Numbered from the stretch's first letter, positions 1 to 9,399 are shown. The stretch: 64,000 nt of DNA from Corynebacterium sp. HMSC036D02 (GCF_001836165.1 NZ_KV827661.1:1-64000); one strand, 5' to 3'. Program-made: numbers and translations. The notes: a model not told the origin generated them from the letters alone.

Positions 1-71
1 AGTGATGCATCCACCGCTTGAAACCGCCTGCGGCGAGTTCAGGAGTTTTGGCAACAACGGCAGTTGCGGGA

Positions 72-617
72 CTAGTCGTAGAGGACTTCGTCGAGGGGGA
101 GGGCGTCGCTAAGCAGCGCCTGATTTTTAGCAATCTCGACGTAGCGCGCGGCGTGCGGGATGAAGGCGGCGGATTCCTCCTGGCTCAGCTCGCGCCGCAC
201 CTTGGCTGGAACCCCGGCGGCTAGGGCGCCGGCGGGAATGTCCTGGCCTTCGAGCACCACCGCGCCGGCGGCGATGAGAGAGCCAGGGCCCACGGTGGAG
301 CCCGAAAGCAGGGTGGCTTTCATTCCGACTAGCGTGCCCGCGCCCACTCGCGTGCCGTGGAGCATGGCCATGTGGCCCACGGTGACGTCATCCTCCAGCA
401 CACAAGGCTCGGTGGCTTCAACGTGGATGACGCAGTTGTCCTGGATATTGGCGCGCGCCCCAAGACGGATGGAACCAACGTCCCCGCGCAGCACGGAGCC
501 ATAAAACACGGAGGAATCCGGGCCGATGGTGACGTCACCGATGATGGTGGCGTTTGGTGCGATCCAGGCGCTGCGGTGGATGCGGGGCGTGCGTCCTTGG
601 AAGGGAAGGATGAGCAT
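72..617 (-). CDS. Gamma-carbonic-anhydrase-like hexapeptide-repeat protein
   Basis: 181 residues of left-handed beta-helix hexapeptide repeats, the fold of the gamma carbonic anhydrase/PaaY/YrdA family. The family's zinc ligands appear present: His65 (in NCVIH), His82 and His87 (in GHMAMLHG). Such proteins are trimeric and cytoplasmic; many bind zinc or cobalt, but only some hydrate CO2, so catalysis is not certain. The ATG start at 617 lies 6 bases after the stop of the upstream gene (624-1031, same strand), so the two are probably co-transcribed. The C-terminal helix (about residues 145-181) is usual for the family. Confident on family, moderate on activity. Confidence 0.85.
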   Translation of the reverse strand: MLILPFQGRTPRIHRSAWIAPNATIIGDVTIGPDSSVFYGSVLRGDVGSIRLGARANIQDNCVIHVEATEPCVLEDDVTVGHMAMLHGTRVGAGTLVGMKATLLSGSTVGPGSLIAAGAVVLEGQDIPAGALAAGVPAKVRRELSQEESAAFIPHAARYVEIAKNQALLSDALPLDEVLYD

Positions 618-623
618 GGCAGG

Positions 624-1031
624 CTAGCTTTCTTCAGGGGTGGTTTCGATGGAGACCGCAAGCGACTCGGAGACCTCATAATCGCCGGGGTCGGCGTGAA
701 GCTGGGCCAGCGTGTCCCGTTCCGCAGGGGATAGCGGGATGGCCCAGCCCCGCTTGGGATCATGGACTGGGCGCTGAGTCTTCGTTGTGGGGGAGAGGTG
801 CACTGTGGTCTTAGAGCCACTTAAGCGCGCGGGCTCGCCGGAGCGCGCCACCTCACTGAGTACTTGTGCGCCGGCTGGGGAGGTAACCAAGATGATGAGG
901 CTGCCGGCCGTGTGGACGGACAGGTGATCTACAGAGATCTCGACGGCGTGGGGATCCGGGGAAGCTAAGCGGACGGTGGAGGAGCCACCGAGCTTATCGA
1001 CGATATCCTTTACCGCAGAAAACAAACTCAT
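624..1031 (-). CDS. Hypothetical protein (135 aa)
   Basis: I do not recognise this protein. It is 135 residues, soluble, with no signal peptide or membrane segment. It starts with an amphipathic stretch (MSLFSAVKDIVDKLGG), continues with alternating hydrophobic strands (residues 18-75), and ends acidic (ETTPEES). Codon use and GC look like the neighbours, and it is tightly spaced (6 bases) before the carbonic-anhydrase-like gene, which supports it being real and in the same operon. Its start is only 35 bases from the divergent patatin-like gene, so the two promoters must overlap. Confidence 0.65.
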   Translation of the reverse strand: MSLFSAVKDIVDKLGGSSTVRLASPDPHAVEISVDHLSVHTAGSLIILVTSPAGAQVLSEVARSGEPARLSGSKTTVHLSPTTKTQRPVHDPKRGWAIPLSPAERDTLAQLHADPGDYEVSESLAVSIETTPEES

Positions 1032-1052
1032 GGCGCGATCCTAGCGCGGGGG

Positions 1053-1067
1053 TACCATCGTGCAGTG
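1053..1067 (+). promoter_or_regulatory. Putative -10 element giving a leaderless mRNA
   Basis: TACCAT at 1053-1058 fits the corynebacterial -10 pattern (TAnnnT). It ends 8 bases before the GTG start at 1067, so transcription would begin at or next to the start codon. No Shine-Dalgarno sequence is visible in front of the GTG. Inference from spacing only. Confidence 0.4.
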
Positions 1068-1936
1068 TGATTGACGCGAAAGATACAGCACTCGTCATTG
1101 AAGGCGGCGGTATGCGCAATTCCTATACTGCCGCGTGCATCGTCAAACTCTTAAAGGAGGAGGTGGAATTCGGCTGGGTCGGAGGCGTTTCCGCGGGCTC
1201 CTCGCACACCGTGAACTTCCTTTCCCGCGATGTGGTTCGCTCCGAGGAATCCTTCGTGGACTTTGCCAAGAACCCCAGCTTCGGCGGCCTGGGCTCACTG
1301 TTGCGCGGTAGCGGCTACTTCAATGCGGAGTTCATCTACGAGAAGGCTGCGGACCAGGACATGCCCTTTGACTGGGAAGCCTTTGACGCTAATCCGGCGC
1401 AGGTGTGCATTTCCGCCGCGCGCGCCGATACCGGGGAAAGCGTGTACTGGGGGCGCGAAGACATAAAGACCCAAGAGGACCTGATGGTGCGCGTCCGGGC
1501 CTCTTCGACGTTGCCGCTGATCATGCCGATGCGCGTTATCGATGGTGTGCCTTATGTCGACGGTGCCATGGGCGAGTCCGGTGGCATTCTCATCGAGCAG
1601 GCGGAGAAGGCCGGGTTTGAGAAGTTCTTATTCCTCGGCTCGAAACCGCGCGGCTACGTGCGCCCTGAGGTGGGGCGGCCGGCGGCGCTGCGGCGGGTTT
1701 TCCGCAAATACCCGGCTGTGGCAGAGGCGATGATTGCGCGCCCGCCACGCTACAACGCCTCCAAGGACTGGCTTTTGGAGCTGGAAAAGGAAGGGCGCGC
1801 TCAGCTCTTCTTTCCGGAGGATATGCAGGTGGCTTCGACCGAGCGCTCGGTGACTAAGCTTCGCGCCAACTATGAAGCCGGACGCGCGCAGACCTATGCG
1901 GAATGGCCGGCATGGAAGGAATTCCTCGGTAGCTAG
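1067..1936 (+). CDS. Patatin-like phospholipase family protein
   Basis: 289 residues with the hallmarks of bacterial patatins: an oxyanion-hole motif GGGMR (13-17), a nucleophile elbow G-V-S-A-G (40-44, catalytic Ser42) and the dyad Asp in VDGA (Asp165). It resembles the YjjU/RssA group of cytoplasmic serine lipases that cleave acyl esters of phospholipids or related lipids; the natural substrate is unknown. There is no signal peptide. The GTG start at 1067 has no obvious ribosome site but sits just behind a -10-like hexamer, so a leaderless transcript is likely. It is divergent from the 624-1031 gene. Confidence 0.88.
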   Translation: MIDAKDTALVIEGGGMRNSYTAACIVKLLKEEVEFGWVGGVSAGSSHTVNFLSRDVVRSEESFVDFAKNPSFGGLGSLLRGSGYFNAEFIYEKAADQDMPFDWEAFDANPAQVCISAARADTGESVYWGREDIKTQEDLMVRVRASSTLPLIMPMRVIDGVPYVDGAMGESGGILIEQAEKAGFEKFLFLGSKPRGYVRPEVGRPAALRRVFRKYPAVAEAMIARPPRYNASKDWLLELEKEGRAQLFFPEDMQVASTERSVTKLRANYEAGRAQTYAEWPAWKEFLGS

Positions 1937-2062
1937 CCCGCCAACACGGTGGGTGCGTACTTAGCTCACCTTGATGCCTAGGACGTGAGACCAAGCACCC
2001 TTGGCGCAGAAAAGCGCTCTTGGACGTGGTGTTTTGCTCTTGCTTTCCTACAATGACGTTTC

Positions 2063-3628
2063 GTGTTGGCTCTATTTGATGGAAATATTTGGCTGAGCAT
2101 TTTCTTTGTTGCCTTGCTCGGCACGTTGTTTGGCATGATCCCCTTCGGCCCGTTGCGCTTCGGCGCGGCCGGTACTTTGTTCGTGGGCTTGGCCATTGGC
2201 GCCTTTATCGATCTCGATGGCACGATTTTGAGCAGCCTGCAAGAGATGGGCCTTGGCCTCTTCATCTATATGCAAGGCTTGTCTGCCGGTGAACGCTTCT
2301 TCAAAGGATTCTCTGAGCAGTTAAAACATATGATCACTGCCGCTATCGCGGTGGTGGGTGCTGCTGCAGTGGCGCTTCTCGCGGGCGGATGGCTGGGCCT
2401 GTCGCCGTTGCTTTCCGTGGGTGTATTCTCCGGTGCGACGACCTCGACGGCGTCGCTTGCGGTTGCCCAACAACAGACCGGCGAGGAACTGCCCGCCGTG
2501 GGTTATTCCTTGGGCTACCCGGTGGGCGTAGCCGTTGCCATTCTGCTCGTGGCTTTTCTGCTCAAGCAGTCCTGGCCGGGTTCTAAGGACAAAGACAATT
2601 CTGCAGAAGAAGTTTTCCGCTCCCGCACCATTCGGGTGACCAAGGACATCACCTACGAGGAGCTCGTGGAGCGCTTCGAGGACCAATTTGTCATCGCCAC
2701 GATTCGCCGCGGGAATACCCGCACCGTGGCGGGAGACCATCCAGAGATTCGCAAGGGAGACATCCTGCGCGTGCTCGTGACGAAGGCTAAGCGGCATGAG
2801 ATTACAGCCGCTTTGGGTAAGCGTCAGCCCCAAGTGCCCTTCGTGGACAAGCGCTTGGTCATTGAAAACGTGGTGGTCTCGAACACCGACATCGCCGGTC
2901 GAACCGTGGAAGAGCTCAACCTTTTCCAGCGCTATGGCGGCCGCATTATCCACGTGGAGCGCGGCGATGAGGAGTTCCTCGCCAGCTTCGATACGCACCT
3001 CGATGCCGGTGACCGAGTGACGGTGATTGTGGATCAGGACCGTATGGGCGATATTCGCGATTACTTCGGTGACTCGGTTCAGGGCTACTCGCAGCTGAAC
3101 TGGATCGCCGTGGGTGGCGGCCTGTTCTTGGGCTACCTCATTGCGCTCATCGTGGTGCCGTTGCCGGGTGGCACGTCCTTTGAGCTGGGCTTCGCGCTGG
3201 GGCCGCTGATTACCGGACTTGTCCTTGGTGCTCTCCACCGCACTCGCCGCGTGCCGTGGAAGGTCCCGGCCTCTATCAACATGGCTCTTCAGCAGTGGGG
3301 TCTAGTCATCTTCTTGGCGTCGGTGGGCCTCGCCTCGAGTGAGGCTTTCCAGTCCACGGCCTTCTCCTGGATGGGCTTGAAGTCCATGATCTTGGCCGCC
3401 ATCATTACCGTGGTTGCCGTCGCTATCTTCGCTGTTGCCAACAGGTTCCTCGGCCAGTCGGAGACCCGCACCGCCGGCGGTATCTCCGGCATCTTCGGCC
3501 AGCCTGCCGTGGTCAACTACGCCACGGGAATGAGCACGGATTCGCGCATCATGACCGGCTATGCGGCCACCATTGTGGTGGCGCAGATAGTCAAAATTGT
3601 GGTCATTCCGCTGATGCTCACGTTCTAA
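2063..3628 (+). CDS. AspT/YidE/YbjL-type transporter with RCK_C domain
   Basis: 521 residues. Two hydrophobic halves (about 10-175 and 345-520), each a predicted aspartate-alanine exchanger fold with a GATTSTAS-like or GQPAVVNYA-like helix turn, flank a soluble part (about 190-325) resembling two TrkA-C/RCK_C ligand-binding modules. The family includes the aspartate:alanine exchanger AspT and, in corynebacteria, succinate/dicarboxylate exporters of the SucE type; the substrate here cannot be read from the sequence. It starts with GTG at 2063. Its stop codon overlaps the convergent prfC stop by four bases, so no separate terminator lies between them. Confidence 0.85.
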   Translation: MLALFDGNIWLSIFFVALLGTLFGMIPFGPLRFGAAGTLFVGLAIGAFIDLDGTILSSLQEMGLGLFIYMQGLSAGERFFKGFSEQLKHMITAAIAVVGAAAVALLAGGWLGLSPLLSVGVFSGATTSTASLAVAQQQTGEELPAVGYSLGYPVGVAVAILLVAFLLKQSWPGSKDKDNSAEEVFRSRTIRVTKDITYEELVERFEDQFVIATIRRGNTRTVAGDHPEIRKGDILRVLVTKAKRHEITAALGKRQPQVPFVDKRLVIENVVVSNTDIAGRTVEELNLFQRYGGRIIHVERGDEEFLASFDTHLDAGDRVTVIVDQDRMGDIRDYFGDSVQGYSQLNWIAVGGGLFLGYLIALIVVPLPGGTSFELGFALGPLITGLVLGALHRTRRVPWKVPASINMALQQWGLVIFLASVGLASSEAFQSTAFSWMGLKSMILAAIITVVAVAIFAVANRFLGQSETRTAGGISGIFGQPAVVNYATGMSTDSRIMTGYAATIVVAQIVKIVVIPLMLTF

Positions 3629-5256
3629 TCCGCCACGAGCGTTTCGATGGTCAGTTCCGGGTGCTCCTTCTCAATGAAGGCCAGCTTCCACTTATCACCA
3701 AACAGAGCGATGAGTTCGCCATCGGTGCGGGTGAAGATCTCCACGCCGCGCTGACGGCCCAGCTCGGGCGCAGACTCGGCGTCCGTGCGCCGCGCCACCG
3801 AGTAGGGGATGGGCTCGGTGATGGTCTCCACGTTGTATTCGACCTCCATGCGAGCCTGCATGACCTCGAACTGCATGGGGCCCACCGCGGCCATGACCGG
3901 GGCGGCATCGCCACGCGTATCGTTGCGCAGAATCTGGACCACGCCTTCCGCAGCCAGCTGGTCCAAGCCCTTGCGGAAGGCTTTGTAATCGCCCAAAGAC
4001 TTCGCGCGCAGGATGCGGAAAGCCTCAGGCGCGAACTGCGGCATGGGCTGGAACTGTACCTTCTTGCCCGTGTAAATCGTGTCACCCGGTGCCAAGGAAC
4101 CGGCATTGACCAAGCCCACAATGTCACCCGGGTAAGCCGTATCCACGGTGTCACGCGTGCGGCCAAAGACCGTCAGGGCGTACTTAGTGGAGAAGCTGCG
4201 CCCAGACTGTGCGTGGTTGACCTGCATGCCGCGCTCAAACTCACCCGAGACCACGCGCATGAAGGCCAAGTTATCGCGGTGCTTGCGGTCCATGCCCGCC
4301 TGCACCTTGAAGATGACGCCCGCGAAGTCATCGGTGACCTCACGTACCTCATCGATGGCGGAGGTAGCGGCCTCGATGGCCTGCGGATCCGACTCACGCG
4401 AGCGCGGAGCCGGGGCGATGGCGCACAGCGTATCCAGAATCTGGTGCACGCCGAAGTTCAGCATCGCGGAGGCGAAGATGAGCGGGGAAGTCACGCACTG
4501 CTCGAAGAGCTCTTGGTCGTGCAGGGCGCCGTCGGCTGCCAGCAGCTCTGCTTCCTCCACAGCCGTCTCCCAGGCGTCCTCTTCCTTCGCGGCTGCATCC
4601 TCAGGCGCGTAGTGCTCCTCCGGGGCGATGGTGGAACCACCGGCGGTGCGCAGGAAGTGCACGTACTCGTCGGCCTCGCCGTCATCGTTGATGTGGGCCA
4701 AGCCGCGGAAGTCGCCGGCAATACCCACCGGCCAGTACAGCGGGGTGGGCTGCAGCTGGATTTCGTTGACGATTTCGTCGACAAGCTCCAGCGGCTCCCG
4801 GCCCACGCGGTCCCACTTGTTGATCACCGTGATGATAGGCAGGCCGCGGGCCTTACACACTCGAAACAGCTTGAGGGTCTGGGGCTCGAGGCCCTTGGCG
4901 GCGTCGATAAGCATGACGGCGGCGTCCACCGCCGTGAGCACGCGGTAGGTATCCTCCGAAAAGTCCGCGTGGCCCGGGGTGTCCACCAAGTTGATCATGT
5001 AGGGCTCGCCCTCGTGACCCTCGGGCGCGTACTCGAACTGCAGGGCCGAGGAGGCCACGGAAATGCCGCGCTCCTTCTCCATCTCCATCCAGTCAGAGAC
5101 CGTGGACTTGCGGTTGCCCTTGCCATGCACCGCGCCAGCTTCGTTGATGACGTGCGCATGCAGCGCCAGCGCCTCCGTTAGCGTGGACTTACCAGCATCC
5201 GGGTGGGCGATGACGGCGAATGTGCGGCGGCGGGAAGCTTCGGAGGCAATACTCAT
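3625..5256 (-). CDS. prfC: Peptide chain release factor 3
   Basis: 543-residue translational GTPase that recycles RF1/RF2 from the ribosome after peptide release. The G domain is complete: G1 AHPDAGKST (17-25), G3 DTPGH, and G4 NKWD. These are followed by EF-Tu-like domain 2 and the RF3 C-terminal domain. The N-terminal phrase RRRTFAVIAHPDAGKSTLTE is typical of RF3 rather than EF-G or LepA. Length is normal (about 525-550). The gene is monocistronic: it is convergent with the transporter at its 3' end, with an SDR gene upstream on the same strand after about 24 bases. Confidence 0.96.
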   Translation of the reverse strand: MSIASEASRRRTFAVIAHPDAGKSTLTEALALHAHVINEAGAVHGKGNRKSTVSDWMEMEKERGISVASSALQFEYAPEGHEGEPYMINLVDTPGHADFSEDTYRVLTAVDAAVMLIDAAKGLEPQTLKLFRVCKARGLPIITVINKWDRVGREPLELVDEIVNEIQLQPTPLYWPVGIAGDFRGLAHINDDGEADEYVHFLRTAGGSTIAPEEHYAPEDAAAKEEDAWETAVEEAELLAADGALHDQELFEQCVTSPLIFASAMLNFGVHQILDTLCAIAPAPRSRESDPQAIEAATSAIDEVREVTDDFAGVIFKVQAGMDRKHRDNLAFMRVVSGEFERGMQVNHAQSGRSFSTKYALTVFGRTRDTVDTAYPGDIVGLVNAGSLAPGDTIYTGKKVQFQPMPQFAPEAFRILRAKSLGDYKAFRKGLDQLAAEGVVQILRNDTRGDAAPVMAAVGPMQFEVMQARMEVEYNVETITEPIPYSVARRTDAESAPELGRQRGVEIFTRTDGELIALFGDKWKLAFIEKEHPELTIETLVAD

Positions 5257-5280
5257 GCGGGCTAGTTTAGCCGCTGGCTG

Positions 5281-6138
5281 CTACCACTCCACATTGAGCT
5301 GGCGGCCCAGATCATCAAAGACGCGCCGGGCCACGGAGAGCTTCTTCGCAATCGGCCGCTGCAGGCCTGGCTTGCGCTTCTGGTTGTAGTACTCGCCGGA
5401 TTCGAAATGGATGCCTGGGGTGCCGCTGAGGAAGTAGGCCAAGTTCTCCCCGCCCTTGTCCGCCTTGCCTAAGACGTATTGAGCCGCAGTGGTCGAATAG
5501 AGCTTGCTTGTCCTACTCGTTGAGTTATGCCCGAAGCCAGTATTCAAAATGCCCGGGTGGAAGGCCACGGAGGTCAGACCATGCGAGTCGAGGTAGCGGG
5601 TCAGAAGAATATCGCCCAACTTGGCGTTGCCGTAAGCGCGCTCCGCGGTGAATTTTTCAAAGGTGTTTGGGTCACCGGGATCGAAAGCGGAATACAGGAC
5701 GTTGGCCAAAGAGGCGGTCTGCACCACGGTGGCATCGCTGGCCCGCAGGGTATCGCGCAATAAAGAGGTCAGAAGAAAAGGCGCCACAACGTTGATCTGC
5801 CACGTGCGCTCGAAGCCATCGGCGGTGGCGAAGGGGCCGTCGAACATGCCGCCGGCGTTATTGCCCAAGGCATCGATCTGCGAGTACTGGCTTAGCTCTT
5901 CCGCGAGACGGCGAACTTGGCCCAAAGACTCGTAGTTGGCCACGTGAAAGGCCGCACCAATTTCTTCGGCTACGGCCTGCGTCTTTTCCGGGTTCCGGCC
6001 CACGAGCACGAGCGAATCCTGCGGGCGGCGCTGGTGAAGGATGCGGGCAGCGGCCGCGCCCACCCCGCTCGAAGCACCGGTAATGACAATTGTTCGAGGG
6101 TCATGACTAGAAGGCAGGTTCTTGCTCGCGCGGCTCAT
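5281..6138 (-). CDS. Short-chain dehydrogenase/reductase
   Basis: 285 residues with the classical SDR signatures: dinucleotide-binding TGASSGVG (20-27), NNAGG (93-97), a TAS serine (about 143) and the catalytic pair Tyr169-x-x-x-Lys173. VGRNP after the second strand suggests NADP preference. The length and position of the active site resemble retinol-dehydrogenase/WWOX-like SDRs. The substrate is unknown. It sits 24 bases upstream of prfC on the same strand, and 41 bases separate it from pth, so it is probably transcribed with them. Confidence 0.88.
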   Translation of the reverse strand: MSRASKNLPSSHDPRTIVITGASSGVGAAAARILHQRRPQDSLVLVGRNPEKTQAVAEEIGAAFHVANYESLGQVRRLAEELSQYSQIDALGNNAGGMFDGPFATADGFERTWQINVVAPFLLTSLLRDTLRASDATVVQTASLANVLYSAFDPGDPNTFEKFTAERAYGNAKLGDILLTRYLDSHGLTSVAFHPGILNTGFGHNSTSRTSKLYSTTAAQYVLGKADKGGENLAYFLSGTPGIHFESGEYYNQKRKPGLQRPIAKKLSVARRVFDDLGRQLNVEW

Positions 6139-6179
6139 ACTTGGACAGTGTAGGGCGTTGAGCGCCGCTGCGCCGGGGT

Positions 6180-6857
6180 TTATTTCGCCCGGGAATGGAT
6201 CTCCTGCTGGGCCTTGCTGAGTCCCTCTGTCACGATGAGGCGGGCGGCCTCGGCGGCGGTGGCGATGGTGGAATCGAGCTCAGCGCTGGCGTCGACAGGC
6301 GCGAGCACCCAGTCCGGGATGGAGCCACCCTTGGGCGGGCGCCCGATACCCACGCGCACACGCAGGTAATCGCGCGTGCCCAAGCGCTCGCTCAGCGACT
6401 TCAAGCCGTTATGGCCATTCTCGTTGCCGCCCTTTTTAATGCGCACCTTGCCGGCGGGTAGGTCGAGCTCGTCATGGATGACGATGATGTTTTCTGCCGC
6501 AACCCCCAGCTGCGCGGCCAAGGGTGCGATGGGATCGCCGGAGAGATTCATGTAGGTGTGTGAACGCAAAGCCACGACCTTCGTGCCCCCGAGCTCGAGC
6601 TGTGCGGCGCTGAGCTGGTGCCCGGTGACGGGTTCAAGCATGTCGCCAGCTTCGGCGAGGAGATCATCCACCGCCATGTACCCCACATTGTGACGGGTCG
6701 CGGCGTATTTCGCGCCGGGATTGCCTAAGCCTACGATGAGCCACTTAGCGCTTAAATCGGCTGGACTTAGTCCAGGGTTGACTGCCTTTTTCGTCTTCTT
6801 CGGCGCAGCCTCAGCGCTGCCAAAGAGGCGGGTGAAAAAGTCACGGATGGCGGACAC
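6180..6857 (-). CDS. pth: Peptidyl-tRNA hydrolase with N-terminal extension
   Basis: Bacterial Pth recycles peptidyl-tRNA that drops off ribosomes. The core begins at GLGNPG (43-48), followed by catalytic His56 in RHNVG, the VIHDELDLPAGK loop and the NGHNGLKS motif. Unusually, about 38 residues precede the core, including an amphipathic start (MSAIRDFFTRLFG) and a lysine-rich linker; total length is 225 against about 190-205 in most bacteria. A second, shorter pth lies at 16243-16791, so this genome carries two paralogues. It is divergent from the flavin oxidoreductase at 6897 with 39 bases between. Confidence 0.92.
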   Translation of the reverse strand: MSAIRDFFTRLFGSAEAAPKKTKKAVNPGLSPADLSAKWLIVGLGNPGAKYAATRHNVGYMAVDDLLAEAGDMLEPVTGHQLSAAQLELGGTKVVALRSHTYMNLSGDPIAPLAAQLGVAAENIIVIHDELDLPAGKVRIKKGGNENGHNGLKSLSERLGTRDYLRVRVGIGRPPKGGSIPDWVLAPVDASAELDSTIATAAEAARLIVTEGLSKAQQEIHSRAK

Positions 6858-6896
6858 AACAACTCCCTTGATGGATTTTCTTTAGGCTGGGGGACC

Positions 6897-7880
6897 ATGA
6901 GTCAACTTCTTGAGGCTATCACCTGTCCCGTCCTACCTGCCCCGATGGCCGGTGGGCCCACCACGCCTGAACTGGTTGCCGCCGCTGAGTCCGCCGGTTC
7001 TTTTGGCGCGCTGGGCCTGGGGAGCTCTTCAGTAGACGCCGCGCGGGAGGCCATCGCTGCGTGTGCGGGCACGCGATTCGGGGTCAATATCTTTCACCCG
7101 CAGCGCGCGCTGACTGAAACGGAGCTCGCAGCTGCACGGTCCCTCGCCGCGGAAGAGGACGCCGTGCTTGGCGACGTCCCCCTAAACTTCGGCTGGCAGG
7201 ACAAGCTCGACGCAGCGCTGGAGGGTGGGGCAGCGGTGCTCTGGTCGATGTTCGGCGTCTTTAACGAGGAAGAAGTCGCGCGCATCCATGCCGCTGGGGC
7301 AGAGGCGTGGACCACGGTCACCACCCCCGAGGAGGCGCAGACTGCCACCGCGCGAGGCGTCGATGTGTTGTGCGTGCAGGGGCCTGAGGCCGGCGGGCAC
7401 CGCGGAGTGTGGGACCCGAGTGCGGAACCCGACCAACGCCCGCTTAAAGAACTTGTCGCGGCGGTCCATCAGGTCACGGACCTTCCGCTCATTGCCGCGG
7501 GTGGGCTGCGAACTCGGGAGGATGTCGCCGAGGCCCTGGCGTGGCCGGGGGTAGAGGCAGTCAACTGTGGCTCTGCCTTCTTGCTGTCCGAAGAAGCCGG
7601 AACGAGTGAGCACAACCGTGACCTTCTGCGCCGTGGCGGCAGGACGGTGTCGACCCGCGCGTTCTCCGGGCGCTACGCCCGCGGGCTGGAGACCGCCTAC
7701 ACACGGGCACACCCGGACCTGCCTTTGGTCTACCCCTATCTCAACGCGTTGCTGAAACCGCGTCGTGCGCAGCTCGACGCCGACGTGGACTATTGCCTCG
7801 TAGGTGTCGATGTAATGAAACTTCGCGGGGGTAGTGTGGCGGAGATCCTCGCTCAACTACACCCAAACGGGCATGAATAA
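6897..7880 (+). CDS. NAD(P)H-dependent flavin oxidoreductase, nitronate-monooxygenase family
   Basis: 327-residue FMN-binding TIM barrel of the nitronate monooxygenase/2-nitropropane dioxygenase family. The N-terminal CPVLPAPMAGGPTTPELVAA, the central VQGPEAGGHRG (the FMN-phosphate and active-site His loop of the class) and the IAAGGLRTREDV segment support this. These enzymes oxidise alkyl nitronates or act as NAD(P)H:quinone reductases; the physiological substrate is not predictable. It has an ATG start at 6897 and is divergent from pth. About 65 bases later begins gapB on the same strand, with its own likely promoter. Confidence 0.85.
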   Translation: MSQLLEAITCPVLPAPMAGGPTTPELVAAAESAGSFGALGLGSSSVDAAREAIAACAGTRFGVNIFHPQRALTETELAAARSLAAEEDAVLGDVPLNFGWQDKLDAALEGGAAVLWSMFGVFNEEEVARIHAAGAEAWTTVTTPEEAQTATARGVDVLCVQGPEAGGHRGVWDPSAEPDQRPLKELVAAVHQVTDLPLIAAGGLRTREDVAEALAWPGVEAVNCGSAFLLSEEAGTSEHNRDLLRRGGRTVSTRAFSGRYARGLETAYTRAHPDLPLVYPYLNALLKPRRAQLDADVDYCLVGVDVMKLRGGSVAEILAQLHPNGHE

Positions 7881-7944
7881 GGGTTAATATTTACGGATGG
7901 ACATAGTTTTACACCCTTTTTGACGAGTAAAGGATACAAAGCAC

Positions 7945-9399
7945 GTGACTTCGAACGCGCACATTGGGCACGAGGATTGGAACGAGCGCCTGGAGCTGGC
8001 CCAAGAGATGATCCCGCTCATCCACCAGCTGCACCGCAATAACAACGTTGTCACCTCTATCTACGGCCGCCTGCTCATCGGTGTGACCGATATCGACATC
8101 ATCAAGGCACACCGCTACGCCCGCCGCATCGCTGAGCGTGAGCTTTCCACCGCAGAGACCCTGCCCATCCTCAAGGAACTGTGCTCGATGAACCTGGGCA
8201 CCGCTTCCATCGACTTGGGCCGCCTGGCCACTGGCTTCCAGGAGTCCGGCTCCGATAACCTGCGCAACTACCTCGAGGAGACCCTCGTGGATCTCGTCGG
8301 CGCTGCTGTGGATAAGGAATCCACCGACGTCGTCCTCTACGGATTCGGTCGCATCGGCCGTCTGCTAGCCCGCATCCTCATCGCCCGCGAGGCTGCTTAC
8401 GGCGGCGTGCGCCTGCGCGCCATCGTCGTGCGCAAGAAGGGTGACATGGACATCTTCAAGCGCGCCTCCCTCTTGCGCCGCGACTCCGTCCACGGTGCCT
8501 TCAACGGCACCATCGCCGTCGACGAGGAGAACGAGGTCATCTGGGCCAACGGCACCAAGATTCAGATGATTTACGCTAACGACCCGGCGGAGATCGACTA
8601 CACCCAGTACGGCATCGACAACGCCATCGTCGTGGACAACACCGGTGTGTGGCGCGACCGCGAGGGCCTGTCCCAGCACCTGCAGTCCAAGGGCGTGGCT
8701 CGCGTGCTGCTCACCGCTCCGGGCAAGGGCGACCTGAAGAACATCGTCTACGGCATCAACCACGGTGACATCGAGGATTCCGACCAGATTCTCTCCGCCG
8801 CATCCTGCACCACCAACGGCATCACCCCGGTGCTCAAGGTTATCAACGACCGCTACGGCGTGGTTCACGGCCACGTGGAGACCGCGCACTCCTTCACCAA
8901 TGACCAGAACCTCATCGATAACTTCCACAAGGGTGACCGCCGCGGCCGCGCAGCCGGCCTGAACATGGTGCTCACGGAGACCGGTGCAGCCAAGGCCGTG
9001 TCCAAGGCTCTGCCGGAGTTTGAGGGCAAGCTCACCGGTAACGCCATCCGCGTTCCCACCCCGGACGTTTCCATGGCCGTGCTCAACCTCGAGCTGGAGA
9101 AGGAAGCTGACCGCGACGAGGTCAACGACTTCCTGCGCAACGTCTCCCTGCATTCCGACCTGCGCCAGCAGATCTCCTACATCGCCTCCCCGGAGGTTGT
9201 GTCCTCTGACTTCGTGGGCTCTACCCACGCTGGTGTCGTCGATGGCCTCGCCACCATCTCCTCCGGCAAGCACCTCGTGCTCTACGTGTGGTACGACAAC
9301 GAGTTCGGCTACTCCAACCAGGTCATCCGCATCGTCGAGGAAATCGCCGGCGCTCGCCCGGTGGTGTACCCGAAGCGCGTTGACGTCTCTGAGCTCTAA
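7945..9399 (+). CDS. gapB: Glyceraldehyde-3-phosphate dehydrogenase, long GapB type
   Basis: 484 residues, about 140 more than standard GAPDH. Residues 1-125 form a helical extension with no resemblance to the catalytic fold. The Rossmann motif GFGRIGR is at 133-139 and the catalytic cysteine at residue 288 in SAASCTTNG. This architecture matches the second GAPDH of corynebacteria (GapB/GapX), described as working with NADP in the gluconeogenic direction, whereas GapA is glycolytic. It starts with GTG. A strong terminator follows at 9414-9447, so the gene appears to be monocistronic. Confidence 0.92.
   Translation: MTSNAHIGHEDWNERLELAQEMIPLIHQLHRNNNVVTSIYGRLLIGVTDIDIIKAHRYARRIAERELSTAETLPILKELCSMNLGTASIDLGRLATGFQESGSDNLRNYLEETLVDLVGAAVDKESTDVVLYGFGRIGRLLARILIAREAAYGGVRLRAIVVRKKGDMDIFKRASLLRRDSVHGAFNGTIAVDEENEVIWANGTKIQMIYANDPAEIDYTQYGIDNAIVVDNTGVWRDREGLSQHLQSKGVARVLLTAPGKGDLKNIVYGINHGDIEDSDQILSAASCTTNGITPVLKVINDRYGVVHGHVETAHSFTNDQNLIDNFHKGDRRGRAAGLNMVLTETGAAKAVSKALPEFEGKLTGNAIRVPTPDVSMAVLNLELEKEADRDEVNDFLRNVSLHSDLRQQISYIASPEVVSSDFVGSTHAGVVDGLATISSGKHLVLYVWYDNEFGYSNQVIRIVEEIAGARPVVYPKRVDVSEL

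Noticed and set aside
1..71. Possible minus-strand reading frame after the carbonic-anhydrase-like gene (TAVVAKTPELAAGGFKRW)
   Set aside because: It reads like protein but has no start codon upstream of the ATG near position 8, and the window ends there; cannot be supported.
3661..5181. 506-codon open frame on the plus strand opposite prfC
   Set aside because: Antisense shadow of prfC created by GC-rich codon bias; composition (His/Gln/Val/Leu/Arg-rich) and lack of a ribosome site argue against a gene.
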